From a virus: a DNA stretch of 45,266 nucleotides. Position 1 is the first letter of the stretch. Each line of letters opens with the position of its first letter. Made by a program: the position numbers and the translations under genes. Shown piece by piece: positions 1 through 7,234 of this stretch. The notes beneath the pieces were generated by a model. That model was not told the origin of the DNA, did no database searches, and was given only the letters and a program-made list of their open reading frames with translations. The stretch is from positions 1 through 45,266 of the IMG/VR virus record IMGVR_UViG_3300048694_000652; one strand, written 5' to 3'.

Positions 1-210
1 GTTAAATATATTATTAAGGATTACATTTTAGCATTTAATGGAGATCAGTCATACTATAGTAAACCTAAAGTTGGTAGTCTCACTAATTTAGTTAAACAAA
101 AAGAAATCGTCATGTTTTTAAATGATGATATGTCATTCACAAAAGAGTTTCCAACTCCTGATAGTGAATATATTAACCAAAGTAATACTTTTGCGGATAT
201 GATGAAATGA
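1..210 (+). CDS. C-terminal end of an unrecognised protein (partial)
   Basis: An open frame runs from the window edge to a TGA at 208-210, giving about 69 residues of the end of a larger protein. The start lies outside the window. I recognise no domain; the visible part is mixed polar and hydrophobic and ends in a Met-Met-Lys tail. The stop overlaps the ATG of the cupin gene in an ATGA arrangement, which implies translational coupling and the same operon as the downstream tail-region genes. Coding is inferred from the open frame and this overlap only. Confidence 0.55.
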   Translation, partial: VKYIIKDYILAFNGDQSYYSKPKVGSLTNLVKQKEIVMFLNDDMSFTKEFPTPDSEYINQSNTFADMMK

Positions 211-857
211 TTATTAATAACCAAATTTTGGCTTTGGATACGATGTATCCATCGATTGGTGAAAAAGTTGTAAATGCCCTTTATCATACAAAACCATATT
301 CAACAATATATGGATATGTGATGAGCGGAGATGTAAAGTTTCCAAATGGTAGCGTTGCAGTAGAAGGACAATATTTTTGTTTTTGGTCTTTACAGAGTGA
401 ATCTATCGATACTTCTGGAGAAGTGTATATCTTTACTCGAATGGGATATAAAGGACAAAATACTATTGGTGGTCCAATAGAAAAGACTGGAAGATTGGTT
501 TATATTAATAACTGTAGTGATAGTTTATTAGTGTATCCTCCTAGAATGGGAGATCCATCACTAAACTTATTGCATTTTCCAAGTGGAGTAAAACAATCAT
601 ACCATATTCATCCAAGTATTAGACTTGGTATTGTAGTACGTGGTAGAGGTTATGCTTGTATAAAGAAATCATATGATGAAGAACAAATAGAATTAAAACA
701 AGGTGTAATGTTCTGTATAGAAGAACGAGAACAACATCGATTCATGACAAAAGATGAAGAGATGACAGTTATCGCTTTCCATCCAGATGGTGATTGGGGT
801 CCAACAGATCACAATCATACTATGTTAAACAGAACATACATCACACAAAAAGAATAA
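207..857 (+). CDS. Cupin-domain protein
   Basis: A 216-residue protein. Its C-terminal half looks like a single cupin barrel: a His-x-His pair (SYHIHPS, about residue 133), a Gly-rich turn (VVRGRGYA), then EEREQHRF and a late His in AFHPDGDWGPTDHNHT. These are the positions where cupins bind a metal. The first 90 residues may form a degenerate second barrel. Cupins are functionally diverse (dioxygenases, isomerases, sugar binding), so no substrate is proposed. The ATG overlaps the upstream stop, and the gene leads directly into virion-type genes. A sugar-modifying or sugar-binding role linked to host recognition is possible but is inference. Confidence 0.65.
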   Translation: MIINNQILALDTMYPSIGEKVVNALYHTKPYSTIYGYVMSGDVKFPNGSVAVEGQYFCFWSLQSESIDTSGEVYIFTRMGYKGQNTIGGPIEKTGRLVYINNCSDSLLVYPPRMGDPSLNLLHFPSGVKQSYHIHPSIRLGIVVRGRGYACIKKSYDEEQIELKQGVMFCIEEREQHRFMTKDEEMTVIAFHPDGDWGPTDHNHTMLNRTYITQKE

Positions 858-869
858 TCGGAGAAAAAG

Positions 870-1229
870 ATGTCTGCACCAAATATTGTTGCTGTTAGTA
901 ATATTACTGGTAAAACAGCTTATATTGCACCCACTACTACGCCTCAAGACTTTTTGGTAAATGCTGCTGCAAGTGGAAAATTATTGAAAGTCAATAGTAT
1001 TATTATAGCTAACATTAACGGCAGTGCAGCTGCGCAAATTACGGTATACATGTATAGAAACAACACTGAATATAGAATTGCTTCTACAATTTATGTTCCA
1101 GCCAATTCAACGCTTGTAGTGTTATCAAAAGATGCAGCTGTGTATATGGAAGAGGGTGATACACTTCGTATTGTTGCCTCTGCAAATAATTATCTTCATG
1201 CGACTTGTTCGTATGAAAGTATTATGTAA
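870..1229 (+). CDS. Small virion-associated protein, paralog of the gene at 6465
   Basis: A 119-residue, Ala/Thr/Ser-rich, beta-predicted protein with no cysteine-rich or catalytic motif. It shares its layout with the 113-residue protein at 6465-6806: an N-terminal VSNIT.KT segment, then a hydrophobic strand (SIIIANI in one, GLSLCNI in the other), then VPANSTLVVLSKD versus VAPKSSLRVINGG, then a closing strand. Both resemble short decoration or fibre-connector proteins common in fibre clusters of marine T4-like phages. A GGAGA ribosome site lies just upstream. The stop overlaps the next start (TAATG). The structural role is inferred from context. Confidence 0.6.
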   Translation: MSAPNIVAVSNITGKTAYIAPTTTPQDFLVNAAASGKLLKVNSIIIANINGSAAAQITVYMYRNNTEYRIASTIYVPANSTLVVLSKDAAVYMEEGDTLRIVASANNYLHATCSYESIM

Positions 1230-1861
1230 TGTCTCAATGGAACAAATTTCCAGGTAGTTATATCGGGTTTAACAGAGTTTCTGCTTCCGATGGAGCTAGT
1301 GGTGTTTGGAATTTGAAACAAGTATATACTGAAAATACTAATTATGAATGGATTAACCAATCGATTTATTATAATCCATGTGATAGTATGACAGGTTGGT
1401 CAAATAATGGAGTATATTCATCTAATGGAAATTTTTATGTTGGTGGTAATTCATATTGTTATATAGAACCAATTGCTGGACAAAATTTATTATATTCTAC
1501 TCTTTTATTTGATGTTTATATACCAACAAACAGTGCTGTTGCTGTTAATTTTATGTGCGCAACAACTGGCCAAGGACCATATTTAAAATTCGATACACGC
1601 GCAGGAAAATATACTGGTGTATCATACTCTAGAGGTTGGACACAAGTTGGCGGAGAGTTAACTTCAGGGCCTGTAACCCCAGTAAATACATGGTTTAATG
1701 TTAGAATTCGTATGTATAATTCTGCACGCATTGATTGGTTTACTGAAAATCAGTATAGAGATTTTCAACCTGTTCTTAATAATGGAACTAATATTGGATT
1801 TTGGGGTTATGGTTTGGGTGGATACATTGATAATGTTACTATTAAAAGAGGTATTATTTAA
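1229..1861 (+). CDS. Concanavalin/LamG-like tail protein
   Basis: A 210-residue aromatic- and Asn-rich beta protein. From about residue 45 the pattern suits a jelly-roll, LamG-like lectin fold: alternating strands, a WFNVRIRMYNSARIDWF segment and a closing GGYIDNVTIKRG strand typical of the last LamG strand. No catalytic residues are apparent. It sits between a small virion protein and a Gly-rich adhesin, with one-base stop/start overlaps on both sides. A glycan-binding or fibre-tip role is therefore likely but inferred from fold and context. Confidence 0.55.
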   Translation: MSQWNKFPGSYIGFNRVSASDGASGVWNLKQVYTENTNYEWINQSIYYNPCDSMTGWSNNGVYSSNGNFYVGGNSYCYIEPIAGQNLLYSTLLFDVYIPTNSAVAVNFMCATTGQGPYLKFDTRAGKYTGVSYSRGWTQVGGELTSGPVTPVNTWFNVRIRMYNSARIDWFTENQYRDFQPVLNNGTNIGFWGYGLGGYIDNVTIKRGII

Positions 1862-3060
1862 TGTATAATGGTGGAATAATTGGTAAAAAAAATCTACCAA
1901 CATATTTTAATGGTAATGGTATTAGAAATGCCAGAGAAGTTAGAAACTTCTTGGAAGATGGGTTATGGCATTTTGATGCTGCAGTGACTGCTAATGCATC
2001 GTCATATACAGAAGGCGATTCAATCTCAATATCAATTAATACTACTGGTTTACCCGATGGTACCAATCTGTATTGGACTGTTAATACGTTGAGTGGTACT
2101 ACACTTTCAACCGCTGACTTTACAGATAAAGTATTGGATGGAACAGCAAATATAGTTAATAATACTTATAATACTACAAAAAAATTCGTATCTGATAGAA
2201 TTCCAGATGGTAATAGACAGTGGACAGTAGTATTTAGAACAGAGTCTATTGCTGGACCAATTATTGCATCAACTCCTGTATTGGCTTTGAATGACTATGT
2301 ACGAGGAGGAGATGCAGTATTTGATCGTAACGGTTATCGCTATCATAAATTTACTTATTCAAATTGGATTTATACTGCTAAGAATGTTCCATGCGAAGTA
2401 TTAGTAGTTGCTGGTGGTGGAGGCGGCGGCGGTAATGGTGGTGGCGGTGGTGGAGCAGGCGGTTTAAGATGGGACAATGTAACTATTCCGGCTAATCTTA
2501 GTGGAAGATGGGTCCAAGTTGGTGGCGGTGGCTCATGGTCTGGCGGTGGCAATAATGGTTCTGACGGCGGAAGTTCATACATTGATGGTGTAATAGGATG
2601 CACTGGCGGTGGTGGTGGAGGTTCACGTGATGGTGGATCTGCGGGTCGTTATGGTGGTTCAGGCGGTGGCGGCGGTGGCGGTGGAGGCGGTAGAGCTGGC
2701 GCAGGTAATCCAGTTCCTGGTGAAGGTAATTGGGGTGGTAGTGGATATGATAATGGAACTTCTTCAGCTGGTGGGGGTGGAGGAGGAGCAGGAGGTGCAG
2801 GTGGTAATGCTGGATCACGCGCTGCTGGAAATGGTGGTCCTGGAAGAGGTATTGACTTTGCTCGCGATGGAACTACTGAATATTATGCTGGTGGGGGTGG
2901 AGCTGGTCGTACGTATTATGGTACTGCTGGCTCAGATGGTATTGGTCAAGGTACTAGTAGAGGTTCTGGAGGTCATGGCGAATCAGGAGGTACTGCATAT
3001 AGAGCAGGATCAAATGGAGATTCTGGAATTGTGTTTATTAGATATGTTATTCCAACATAA
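1861..3060 (+). CDS. Glycine-rich tail adhesin with N-terminal Calx-beta-like domain
   Basis: A 399-residue, two-part protein. After an N-terminal segment that may be a docking peptide, residues about 42-145 look like a Calx-beta/Ig-like domain of the type seen in viral fibres (SYTEGDSISISINTTGLP, then YWTVN, TADF and a closing LALNDY). From about residue 150 a W-x-x-P strand (VPCEVLVVAGGGG) opens a very Gly-rich domain with runs of GGGGG, ending in DSGIVFIRYVIP. This is the Gly_rich_2 type of layout, related in style to gp38-like adhesins whose polyglycine helices present receptor-binding loops. It likely forms a fibre tip. Long open frames on the other strand and in other frames here are by-products of Gly codons. 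Confidence 0.75.
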   Translation: MYNGGIIGKKNLPTYFNGNGIRNAREVRNFLEDGLWHFDAAVTANASSYTEGDSISISINTTGLPDGTNLYWTVNTLSGTTLSTADFTDKVLDGTANIVNNTYNTTKKFVSDRIPDGNRQWTVVFRTESIAGPIIASTPVLALNDYVRGGDAVFDRNGYRYHKFTYSNWIYTAKNVPCEVLVVAGGGGGGGNGGGGGGAGGLRWDNVTIPANLSGRWVQVGGGGSWSGGGNNGSDGGSSYIDGVIGCTGGGGGGSRDGGSAGRYGGSGGGGGGGGGGRAGAGNPVPGEGNWGGSGYDNGTSSAGGGGGGAGGAGGNAGSRAAGNGGPGRGIDFARDGTTEYYAGGGGAGRTYYGTAGSDGIGQGTSRGSGGHGESGGTAYRAGSNGDSGIVFIRYVIPT

Positions 3061-3068
3061 GGTTTAAT

Positions 3069-3440
3069 ATGGAAATTGGACATTACGCTAAGTTAGATGA
3101 TGATAATATTGTAATAGATGTTATTAAGTGTGCTGATAATGTGATTGATAGTGTTCCTGGAAGATGGATTAAAACTTCATACAACACTAAGAATGGAGTT
3201 CATATTAATGGAGGTACTCCATTAAGAGCAAACTTTGCAGGAATTGGTTTTAAGTATTATGAAGATTTAGATGCATTTATTCCTCCAAAGCCTGAACTTT
3301 ATCCTTCATGGGTTTTAAACACTACTACATTTTCATGGGAAGCTCCTATAATGTGTCCCAATATAGCTGATCATTATTATGAATGGGATGAAACTAATCA
3401 AAAATGGCTAGAATTTAGTTCTCCTCCAGAAGATGCCTGA
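3069..3440 (+). CDS. Conserved tail-region protein of aquatic T4-like phages, function unknown
   Basis: A 123-residue acidic protein with a recognisable pattern: MEIGHYAKLDDDNIVIDVI at the start, a TSYNTKNGVHINGG turn, then LRANFAGIGFKYYEDLDAFIPPKP, and W-rich SWVLNTTTFSWEAPI with a final YYEWDETNQKWLEF. Proteins of this pattern are common beside fibre genes in marine phages; I know of no assigned biochemical role. A small structural or fibre-assembly role is plausible. No further gene follows before the late promoter at 3452, so this gene probably ends its transcription unit. Confidence 0.6.
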   Translation: MEIGHYAKLDDDNIVIDVIKCADNVIDSVPGRWIKTSYNTKNGVHINGGTPLRANFAGIGFKYYEDLDAFIPPKPELYPSWVLNTTTFSWEAPIMCPNIADHYYEWDETNQKWLEFSSPPEDA

Positions 3441-3451
3441 ACAGAGAAACA

Positions 3452-3459
3452 TATAAATA
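3452..3459 (+). promoter_or_regulatory. T4-type late promoter (TATAAATA)
   Basis: An exact TATAAATA lies in a 51-base gap and would place the transcript start near 3465, giving a leader of about 27 bases before the ATG at 3492. This octamer is the known -10 element read by the gp55 late sigma factor, which is encoded at 38730 in this window. A T-run follows the octamer. Confidence 0.65.
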
Positions 3460-3491
3460 AAGCCAGAAATAACTTTTTTTGGATTTATTAA

Positions 3492-3830
3492 ATGTCTCAG
3501 TTAGTTAACTTAGTTGTCGATCAAGGTTCAGACTTTGTAGCTACTCTTGATGTACAAGACTCTATCGGTAATGCACTTGATTTGGCCCCATACAATGTAC
3601 GCGGCCAAGTTAGAAAAGCTTATGCATCTTTACAATCTACAAATATTGGCTGTGCAAAAACAACTAATAGAGGTGAAGTTAAATTAAGTTTAACAAACAC
3701 ACAAACATCTGCATTAAAAGATGGTCGTTATGTTTATGATATTGAAATTGTCCACGCAGAATTAGGCACAGTAATTCGCGTAGTTGAAGGACAGATAACA
3801 GTAACTCCTAGAGCAACTAGACCTTCATAA
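3492..3830 (+). CDS. Small baseplate/fibre-associated structural protein
   Basis: A 112-residue protein opening with LVVDQGSDFVATLDVQDSIG, followed by YNVRGQVRKAY and a C-terminal GRYVYDIEIVHAELGTVIRVVEGQITVTP. The pattern resembles the BppU-type N-terminal beta-sandwich used in baseplate upper proteins. It is a familiar member of marine T4-like fibre operons. It is the first gene after a late promoter, and a virion location is expected. The assignment rests on pattern and position. Confidence 0.6.
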   Translation: MSQLVNLVVDQGSDFVATLDVQDSIGNALDLAPYNVRGQVRKAYASLQSTNIGCAKTTNRGEVKLSLTNTQTSALKDGRYVYDIEIVHAELGTVIRVVEGQITVTPRATRPS

Positions 3831-3839
3831 GGATAACAG

Positions 3840-4067
3840 ATGTCAGTCGCATTAAAATCCAAAATTAGATTAGACACACCAGTTACAGTGCGTACATTCG
3901 CGCTTGGTATCACGTCTCTTAACTTGCTTGACTTAAACGATGTTGACGCAACCGAATTAGAAGACGGTGCGATGATGATTTATGATGCTGATACCGCAAA
4001 ATTCAAATTAACAGCTACGATAGATCATCCAAGATCAAAGACAAAGATTATCGGAGGAAAGTACTAA
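3840..4067 (+). CDS. Short fibre-linker-like protein
   Basis: A 75-residue protein with the segment LNLLDLNDVDATELEDGAMMIYDADTAKFKLTA. This matches the 'LNDV-L-DG-LVYD-TKF' motif found repeated in long phage fibre proteins, here standing alone as a small gene. A basic tail (RSKTKIIGGKY) closes it. It lies between a small structural protein and a 463-residue fibre, so it may be a fibre connector or a detached fibre segment. Function is inferred from motif only. Confidence 0.55.
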   Translation: MSVALKSKIRLDTPVTVRTFALGITSLNLLDLNDVDATELEDGAMMIYDADTAKFKLTATIDHPRSKTKIIGGKY

Positions 4068-4070
4068 GCC

Positions 4071-5462
4071 ATGGCAACAATCATCAAAATTAAAAACTCG
4101 GGCAATAGCGGCTCACCAAGTACGCTTGCTACAGGCGAGTTAGCGTATTCTTATTTACAACAATTACCTATTCAAGGTGTTGTATCAACTAATGGCGGTG
4201 ATCGTCTTTATATTGGTACTGGTACTGAAGTTGCTGGTGAAGCTACTGATATTGTACATATCGGTGGTAAGTATTATATGGATATGTTGGATCATGAAAA
4301 TGGTGTTCTAACAGGTAATTCAGCAATTATTACTGATTCTGAAAGTAAAATTAATGAATTAAACATTGATAATATTAATTTAAATAGTAATACAATTTCT
4401 ATTACTGAAACTAATGGAGATTTAATCCTTCAAGCTAACGGTACAGGTACTATTCGCTTTGAATCAGCCGTTGACTTAACATACATCAACGTTGATACAC
4501 TAGGTTCTACACGTACAGATGGAAACATCTTCATTGAACCAAGCGGAACCGGTTATGTACAGTTTTCTAGTCAAAACGCTATTCGCATGCCAGTTGGTAA
4601 TACATCATCACGTGATGCATCACCGCTTGCTGGTATGGTTCGTTTCAATAGTACACTCGGCATGTTTGAAGGTTATGATGGTCAAGCGTGGAACACATTA
4701 GGTGGTGCTAGAGTTCAAGACATTGATGGTAATACATACGTCTCTGCAGAAAATACTCCTGGCTCTAACAACAATCAACTGCGTATTTTTACTGACGGCT
4801 TAGAACGTCAGCGTGTTGACAATGATGGTTCTACATACTTCTCACAAGACTTAACAGCTGGAAGTCCAGTTGGTACAAGAATTATCAACAACAGAATTGA
4901 ATCAGTTGGTTCTGATATCCTTTATCTTGATCCTTCTTTTAGTAGCACAGATAATACTGGTTCTGTTGTTATTGAAGGTAACTTAACAATTAAAGGTGTT
5001 ACAACTACTGTTGATGCTGCATCTACAAAATCTAATGATCCAACTATTATCTTGGGTTATCAATCAGATGCACAAGGCAGTGAAACTTTATTAACAGCAC
5101 CAGATGGTCTTGATAAAGGTATTGAATTTAGATGGCATGATGGTTCATCCGCTAAATCAGGTTTCTTTGGTTATGACTCATCGGCTAATCGTTTTACATT
5201 CATTGAAGATGCAACTAATACAAATGATACATTCTCTGGTACTCCAGCAAATGTTCGTTTTGGTAATGCGTTATTAACAGATTTATCTTTCACAGTATTC
5301 ACTGCAAACTCAGTACCTTGGGTTGACGTGAATGGTGATACATCATTCATCACTGGAGATAATACTAGTGCTTATAATGGTGGAGATACAACAGGTCAAG
5401 TTCTTCAAATGAATTCATCTGGTTTACCAGTTTTTAGCCACATTGATTGTGGCACATATTAA
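4071..5462 (+). CDS. Tail fibre protein
   Basis: A 463-residue fibre protein. The N-terminus (IKIKNSGNSGSPSTLATGEL AYSY, followed by GGDRLYIGTG) is the characteristic attachment segment of many marine phage fibres. The middle has short beta repeats (LNIDNINLNSNTISI, DLILQANGTGTIRF). A PLAGMVRFNSTLGMFEGYD-QAW motif follows at about residue 185, as in trimeric fibre caps, and then WxxxDGSSAKSGFFGYDSSANRFTF. It ends in a short FSHIDCGTY tail with no S74 chaperone. Probably a trimeric fibre shaft; the partner that completes the tip is unknown. Confidence 0.75.
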   Translation: MATIIKIKNSGNSGSPSTLATGELAYSYLQQLPIQGVVSTNGGDRLYIGTGTEVAGEATDIVHIGGKYYMDMLDHENGVLTGNSAIITDSESKINELNIDNINLNSNTISITETNGDLILQANGTGTIRFESAVDLTYINVDTLGSTRTDGNIFIEPSGTGYVQFSSQNAIRMPVGNTSSRDASPLAGMVRFNSTLGMFEGYDGQAWNTLGGARVQDIDGNTYVSAENTPGSNNNQLRIFTDGLERQRVDNDGSTYFSQDLTAGSPVGTRIINNRIESVGSDILYLDPSFSSTDNTGSVVIEGNLTIKGVTTTVDAASTKSNDPTIILGYQSDAQGSETLLTAPDGLDKGIEFRWHDGSSAKSGFFGYDSSANRFTFIEDATNTNDTFSGTPANVRFGNALLTDLSFTVFTANSVPWVDVNGDTSFITGDNTSAYNGGDTTGQVLQMNSSGLPVFSHIDCGTY

Positions 5463-5481
5463 TTAATCATAGGACTATATT

Positions 5482-5685
5482 ATGTCAGATAAAGTTGAAG
5501 CTAGTCAAAATTTTGTTAATAAGTTTGTTGAAAGACAGCAAAGAGCAATTGCTGACATGATGAATAAGATCATCATGTTAGAGACGCAATTAGCGTTAGC
5601 CACTGAACGTGTTAAAGAACTTGAAGTAGAACAGAAAAAAGAAGACAGCAGCGCTGAATTCCAACCATCAGAAATTAAAGAGTAA
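5482..5685 (+). CDS. Small coiled-coil protein
   Basis: A 67-residue protein, almost entirely helical in pattern. Heptad-like Ile/Leu/Met spacing runs from FVNKFVERQQRAIADMMNK through LETQLALATERVKELEVE, followed by an acidic, disordered tail. It has no cysteine, signal peptide or membrane segment. It sits between fibre genes and its stop overlaps the next start (TAATG). A fibre chaperone or trimerisation helper would fit, but this is inference. Confidence 0.55.
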   Translation: MSDKVEASQNFVNKFVERQQRAIADMMNKIIMLETQLALATERVKELEVEQKKEDSSAEFQPSEIKE

Positions 5686-6158
5686 TGACTAACGGCACTA
5701 TTGTAACGCTAAAAAAGAATACTACGCATGATGTAGTGCCTTCTGCTGAAGCATTATATCAAGCAGAATTAGCTATTAATACTGCTGACGCTAATATCTT
5801 CACAAAGCGTGATGATGGTGTAGTTTTAACTCAATCGATTGGTACTGTAGTATCAAATTATGGCGAAACAAGTAATCTTGATAGTAATCAAGTGCTTGAT
5901 TCTACTGATGCTAGTGTTTATAGATCTGCTAAATATGTTATTCAGACAACTCATCCAGTTATTGGTTTTCAAACAATTGAAATATTAATAATGCATGATG
6001 GTTCTACTGCATATATCACTAGATATGGTTTAATGTATACATCATCTGAACTTGCAACATTTTCAGTTGATATAGTTGATAGTCAACTTCAACTATTAGT
6101 AACTCCTTTGGAAGAAAATGTTTCTTTTAAATGGACTAAGACACTAGTGCAAGCATAA
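5685..6158 (+). CDS. Virion beta-domain protein, paralog of the gene at 16229
   Basis: A 157-residue protein. The first ~45 residues follow the fibre-attachment style (ALYQAELAINTADANIFTK). The C-terminal ~95 residues form a beta domain: VYRSAKYVIQTTHPVIGFQTIEILIMHDGSTAYITRYG, followed by ATFSVDIVDSQLQLLVTP. The same C-terminal domain occurs in the 142-residue protein at 16229 (AKYTVICES..., DTFDITIVTNKDNTVYTVF, VEIDVQQDNSEVYLKIQ). The domain is widespread in marine phage fibre regions. Both copies lie next to long fibres, which suggests they cap or connect them. Confidence 0.6.
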   Translation: MTNGTIVTLKKNTTHDVVPSAEALYQAELAINTADANIFTKRDDGVVLTQSIGTVVSNYGETSNLDSNQVLDSTDASVYRSAKYVIQTTHPVIGFQTIEILIMHDGSTAYITRYGLMYTSSELATFSVDIVDSQLQLLVTPLEENVSFKWTKTLVQA

Positions 6159-6162
6159 GAGA

Positions 6163-6170
6163 TATAAATA
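6163..6170 (+). promoter_or_regulatory. Possible T4-type late promoter
   Basis: An exact TATAAATA lies in the 17-base gap between genes. T4 late transcripts start about six bases after the octamer, which here falls on the A of the ATG at 6176. The promoter would then give a leaderless message for that gene or serve mainly the genes from 6465 onward. The match is exact but the geometry is unusual, so confidence is lower than for the other late promoters. Confidence 0.45.
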
Positions 6171-6175
6171 GAGCT

Positions 6176-6457
6176 ATGGCTACAAAAGAACAAGCATTTA
6201 TAGTTAAAGATGACCTGGTTATCGATCAAAAACCAGGTCGTCAATTTGTTATTCCAACAGGTTTTGATGGAGATCGTCCTGGTACAGCAGGTCTTCCAGC
6301 AGCAATTCCAGGAACGATTCGTTTAAACTCAGATCGCGGAGTTGTTGAAATTTTTAATACGAACAATGAATGGCAATCAGCTGCACAAGCTGGTGATGCG
6401 GTCAATGCTTCAGGTGCTGAAGAAATTGCACTTGTACAAGCTATCATTTTTGGATAA
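6176..6457 (+). CDS. Small fibre-cap-like structural protein
   Basis: A 93-residue protein. Residues about 30-70 (FDGDRPGTAGLPAAIPGTIRLNSDRGVVEIFN, then NEWQSAA) match the 'P-G-x-x-R-x-N-x-x-x-G-x-x-E-x-[FY]-x-x-x-x-W' element that also occurs inside the 463-residue fibre at 4071. It therefore looks like a stand-alone copy of a fibre module. There is no clear Shine-Dalgarno site in the short gap upstream, consistent with leaderless or coupled translation. A virion role is inferred. Confidence 0.55.
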   Translation: MATKEQAFIVKDDLVIDQKPGRQFVIPTGFDGDRPGTAGLPAAIPGTIRLNSDRGVVEIFNTNNEWQSAAQAGDAVNASGAEEIALVQAIIFG

Positions 6458-6464
6458 TAAATAA

Positions 6465-6806
6465 ATGGCATCAGTAAGTAATATTACAAATAAAGTACAT
6501 CCAGATGTTGGTAGAACTCCAGTAGTTTTAGCATCAACTGCATCTAATCAAAAAGCTGCTTTAGTTGGTTTAAGTCTTTGCAACATTGTTGAGACAGGTG
6601 TATATGTTTCAGTTACAGTAGTTGATGCAGATGGTAATGAAGGTTATTTCATTAAAGATGTCTTAGTTGCACCTAAGAGTAGCTTAAGAGTTATTAATGG
6701 CGGAGAAAAATTACTTCTTGCGCCAAATAATACTATAAAGGTTGTGTCAAGTTGGGATGCTGGCATTGATGCACTTTTAAGTTTAGTTGTAATTACTTAC
6801 ACATAA
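6465..6806 (+). CDS. Small virion-associated protein, paralog of the gene at 870
   Basis: A 113-residue beta-predicted protein: VSNITNKVHPDVGRTPVVL, then AALVGLSLCNI, VYVSVTVVDADG, VAPKSSLRVINGGEKLLLAPNNTIKVVSS and a hydrophobic end. It follows the same strand order as the protein at 870. Two copies about 5.5 kb apart in one fibre cluster imply duplication with divergence. Probably a small virion decoration or connector; no enzymatic motif is seen. Confidence 0.6.
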   Translation: MASVSNITNKVHPDVGRTPVVLASTASNQKAALVGLSLCNIVETGVYVSVTVVDADGNEGYFIKDVLVAPKSSLRVINGGEKLLLAPNNTIKVVSSWDAGIDALLSLVVITYT

Positions 6807-6831
6807 AATAAGTAAAATAGGAAATTAAAAA

Positions 6832-7200
6832 ATGTCTCATGTAATTGGCGCTAGTGCTGAAGGTTTTGCAAACCTAGATGAAAGACCACGTTATTACTAT
6901 GGTCTTCGTCGTGATGAAGAGGGAACTCTTTGGCTAGGTTCAGCAGATATTAAGAATCCAAATGATACAGTTCGTTTGTATTCTGAACCTTTAACACGCG
7001 ATGGTGGATTTTCACCAATTCCATTTCATGAATTTTTTAATCAAAGAGAACTTTATGATACAGATGCTTCTAATCCAGAAGAGGCGTTATATTATCAACA
7101 GTGGCGTATTGATAGAGTTAAAATTTCGTACTACATCGACGAAAATGGCGAATTTGTAGCATCAGTTGGTGCTGACAGAAACTATCCAACCGATGTCTAA
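6832..7200 (+). CDS. Conserved virion-region protein of aquatic T4-like phages
   Basis: A 122-residue protein with a distinctive conserved start, GASAEGFANLDERPRYYYGLRRDEEGTLW, and end, YYQQWRIDRVKISYYIDENGEFVAS followed by NYPTDV. I know this pattern from fibre-proximal genes of marine T4-like phages; its function is not established. The gene directly precedes the 1124-residue fibre, so it is probably a virion component at the fibre base. An AT-rich gap with AATAAATA (one mismatch to the late octamer) follows it. Confidence 0.6.
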   Translation: MSHVIGASAEGFANLDERPRYYYGLRRDEEGTLWLGSADIKNPNDTVRLYSEPLTRDGGFSPIPFHEFFNQRELYDTDASNPEEALYYQQWRIDRVKISYYIDENGEFVASVGADRNYPTDV

Positions 7201-7234
7201 TAAATAAAATAATACAAGGTAACGAGGACCAAAC

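Noticed and set aside
2370-2818. Proline- and histidine-rich open frames on the - strand
   Set aside because: They are antisense shadows of glycine repeats in the adhesin gene; all supported genes here are on the + strand.
2400-3000. Repeated GGTGGC-type units that could suggest a repeat array or CRISPR
   Set aside because: The repeats are codon-based polyglycine within one reading frame, with no spacer/repeat periodicity.
2609-3067. 152-residue + strand open frame overlapping the glycine-rich adhesin
   Set aside because: It is the GGN-codon run read in another frame, giving a Val/Glu/Met-rich low-complexity product without a ribosome site.
6456-6463. AATAAATA just before the ATG at 6465
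   Set aside because: It has one mismatch to the late octamer and lies two bases from the start codon, which is too close for a normal promoter.
7199-7206. AATAAATA before the long fibre gene
   Set aside because: One mismatch to the late octamer; distance to the ATG would fit, but support is too weak to list.
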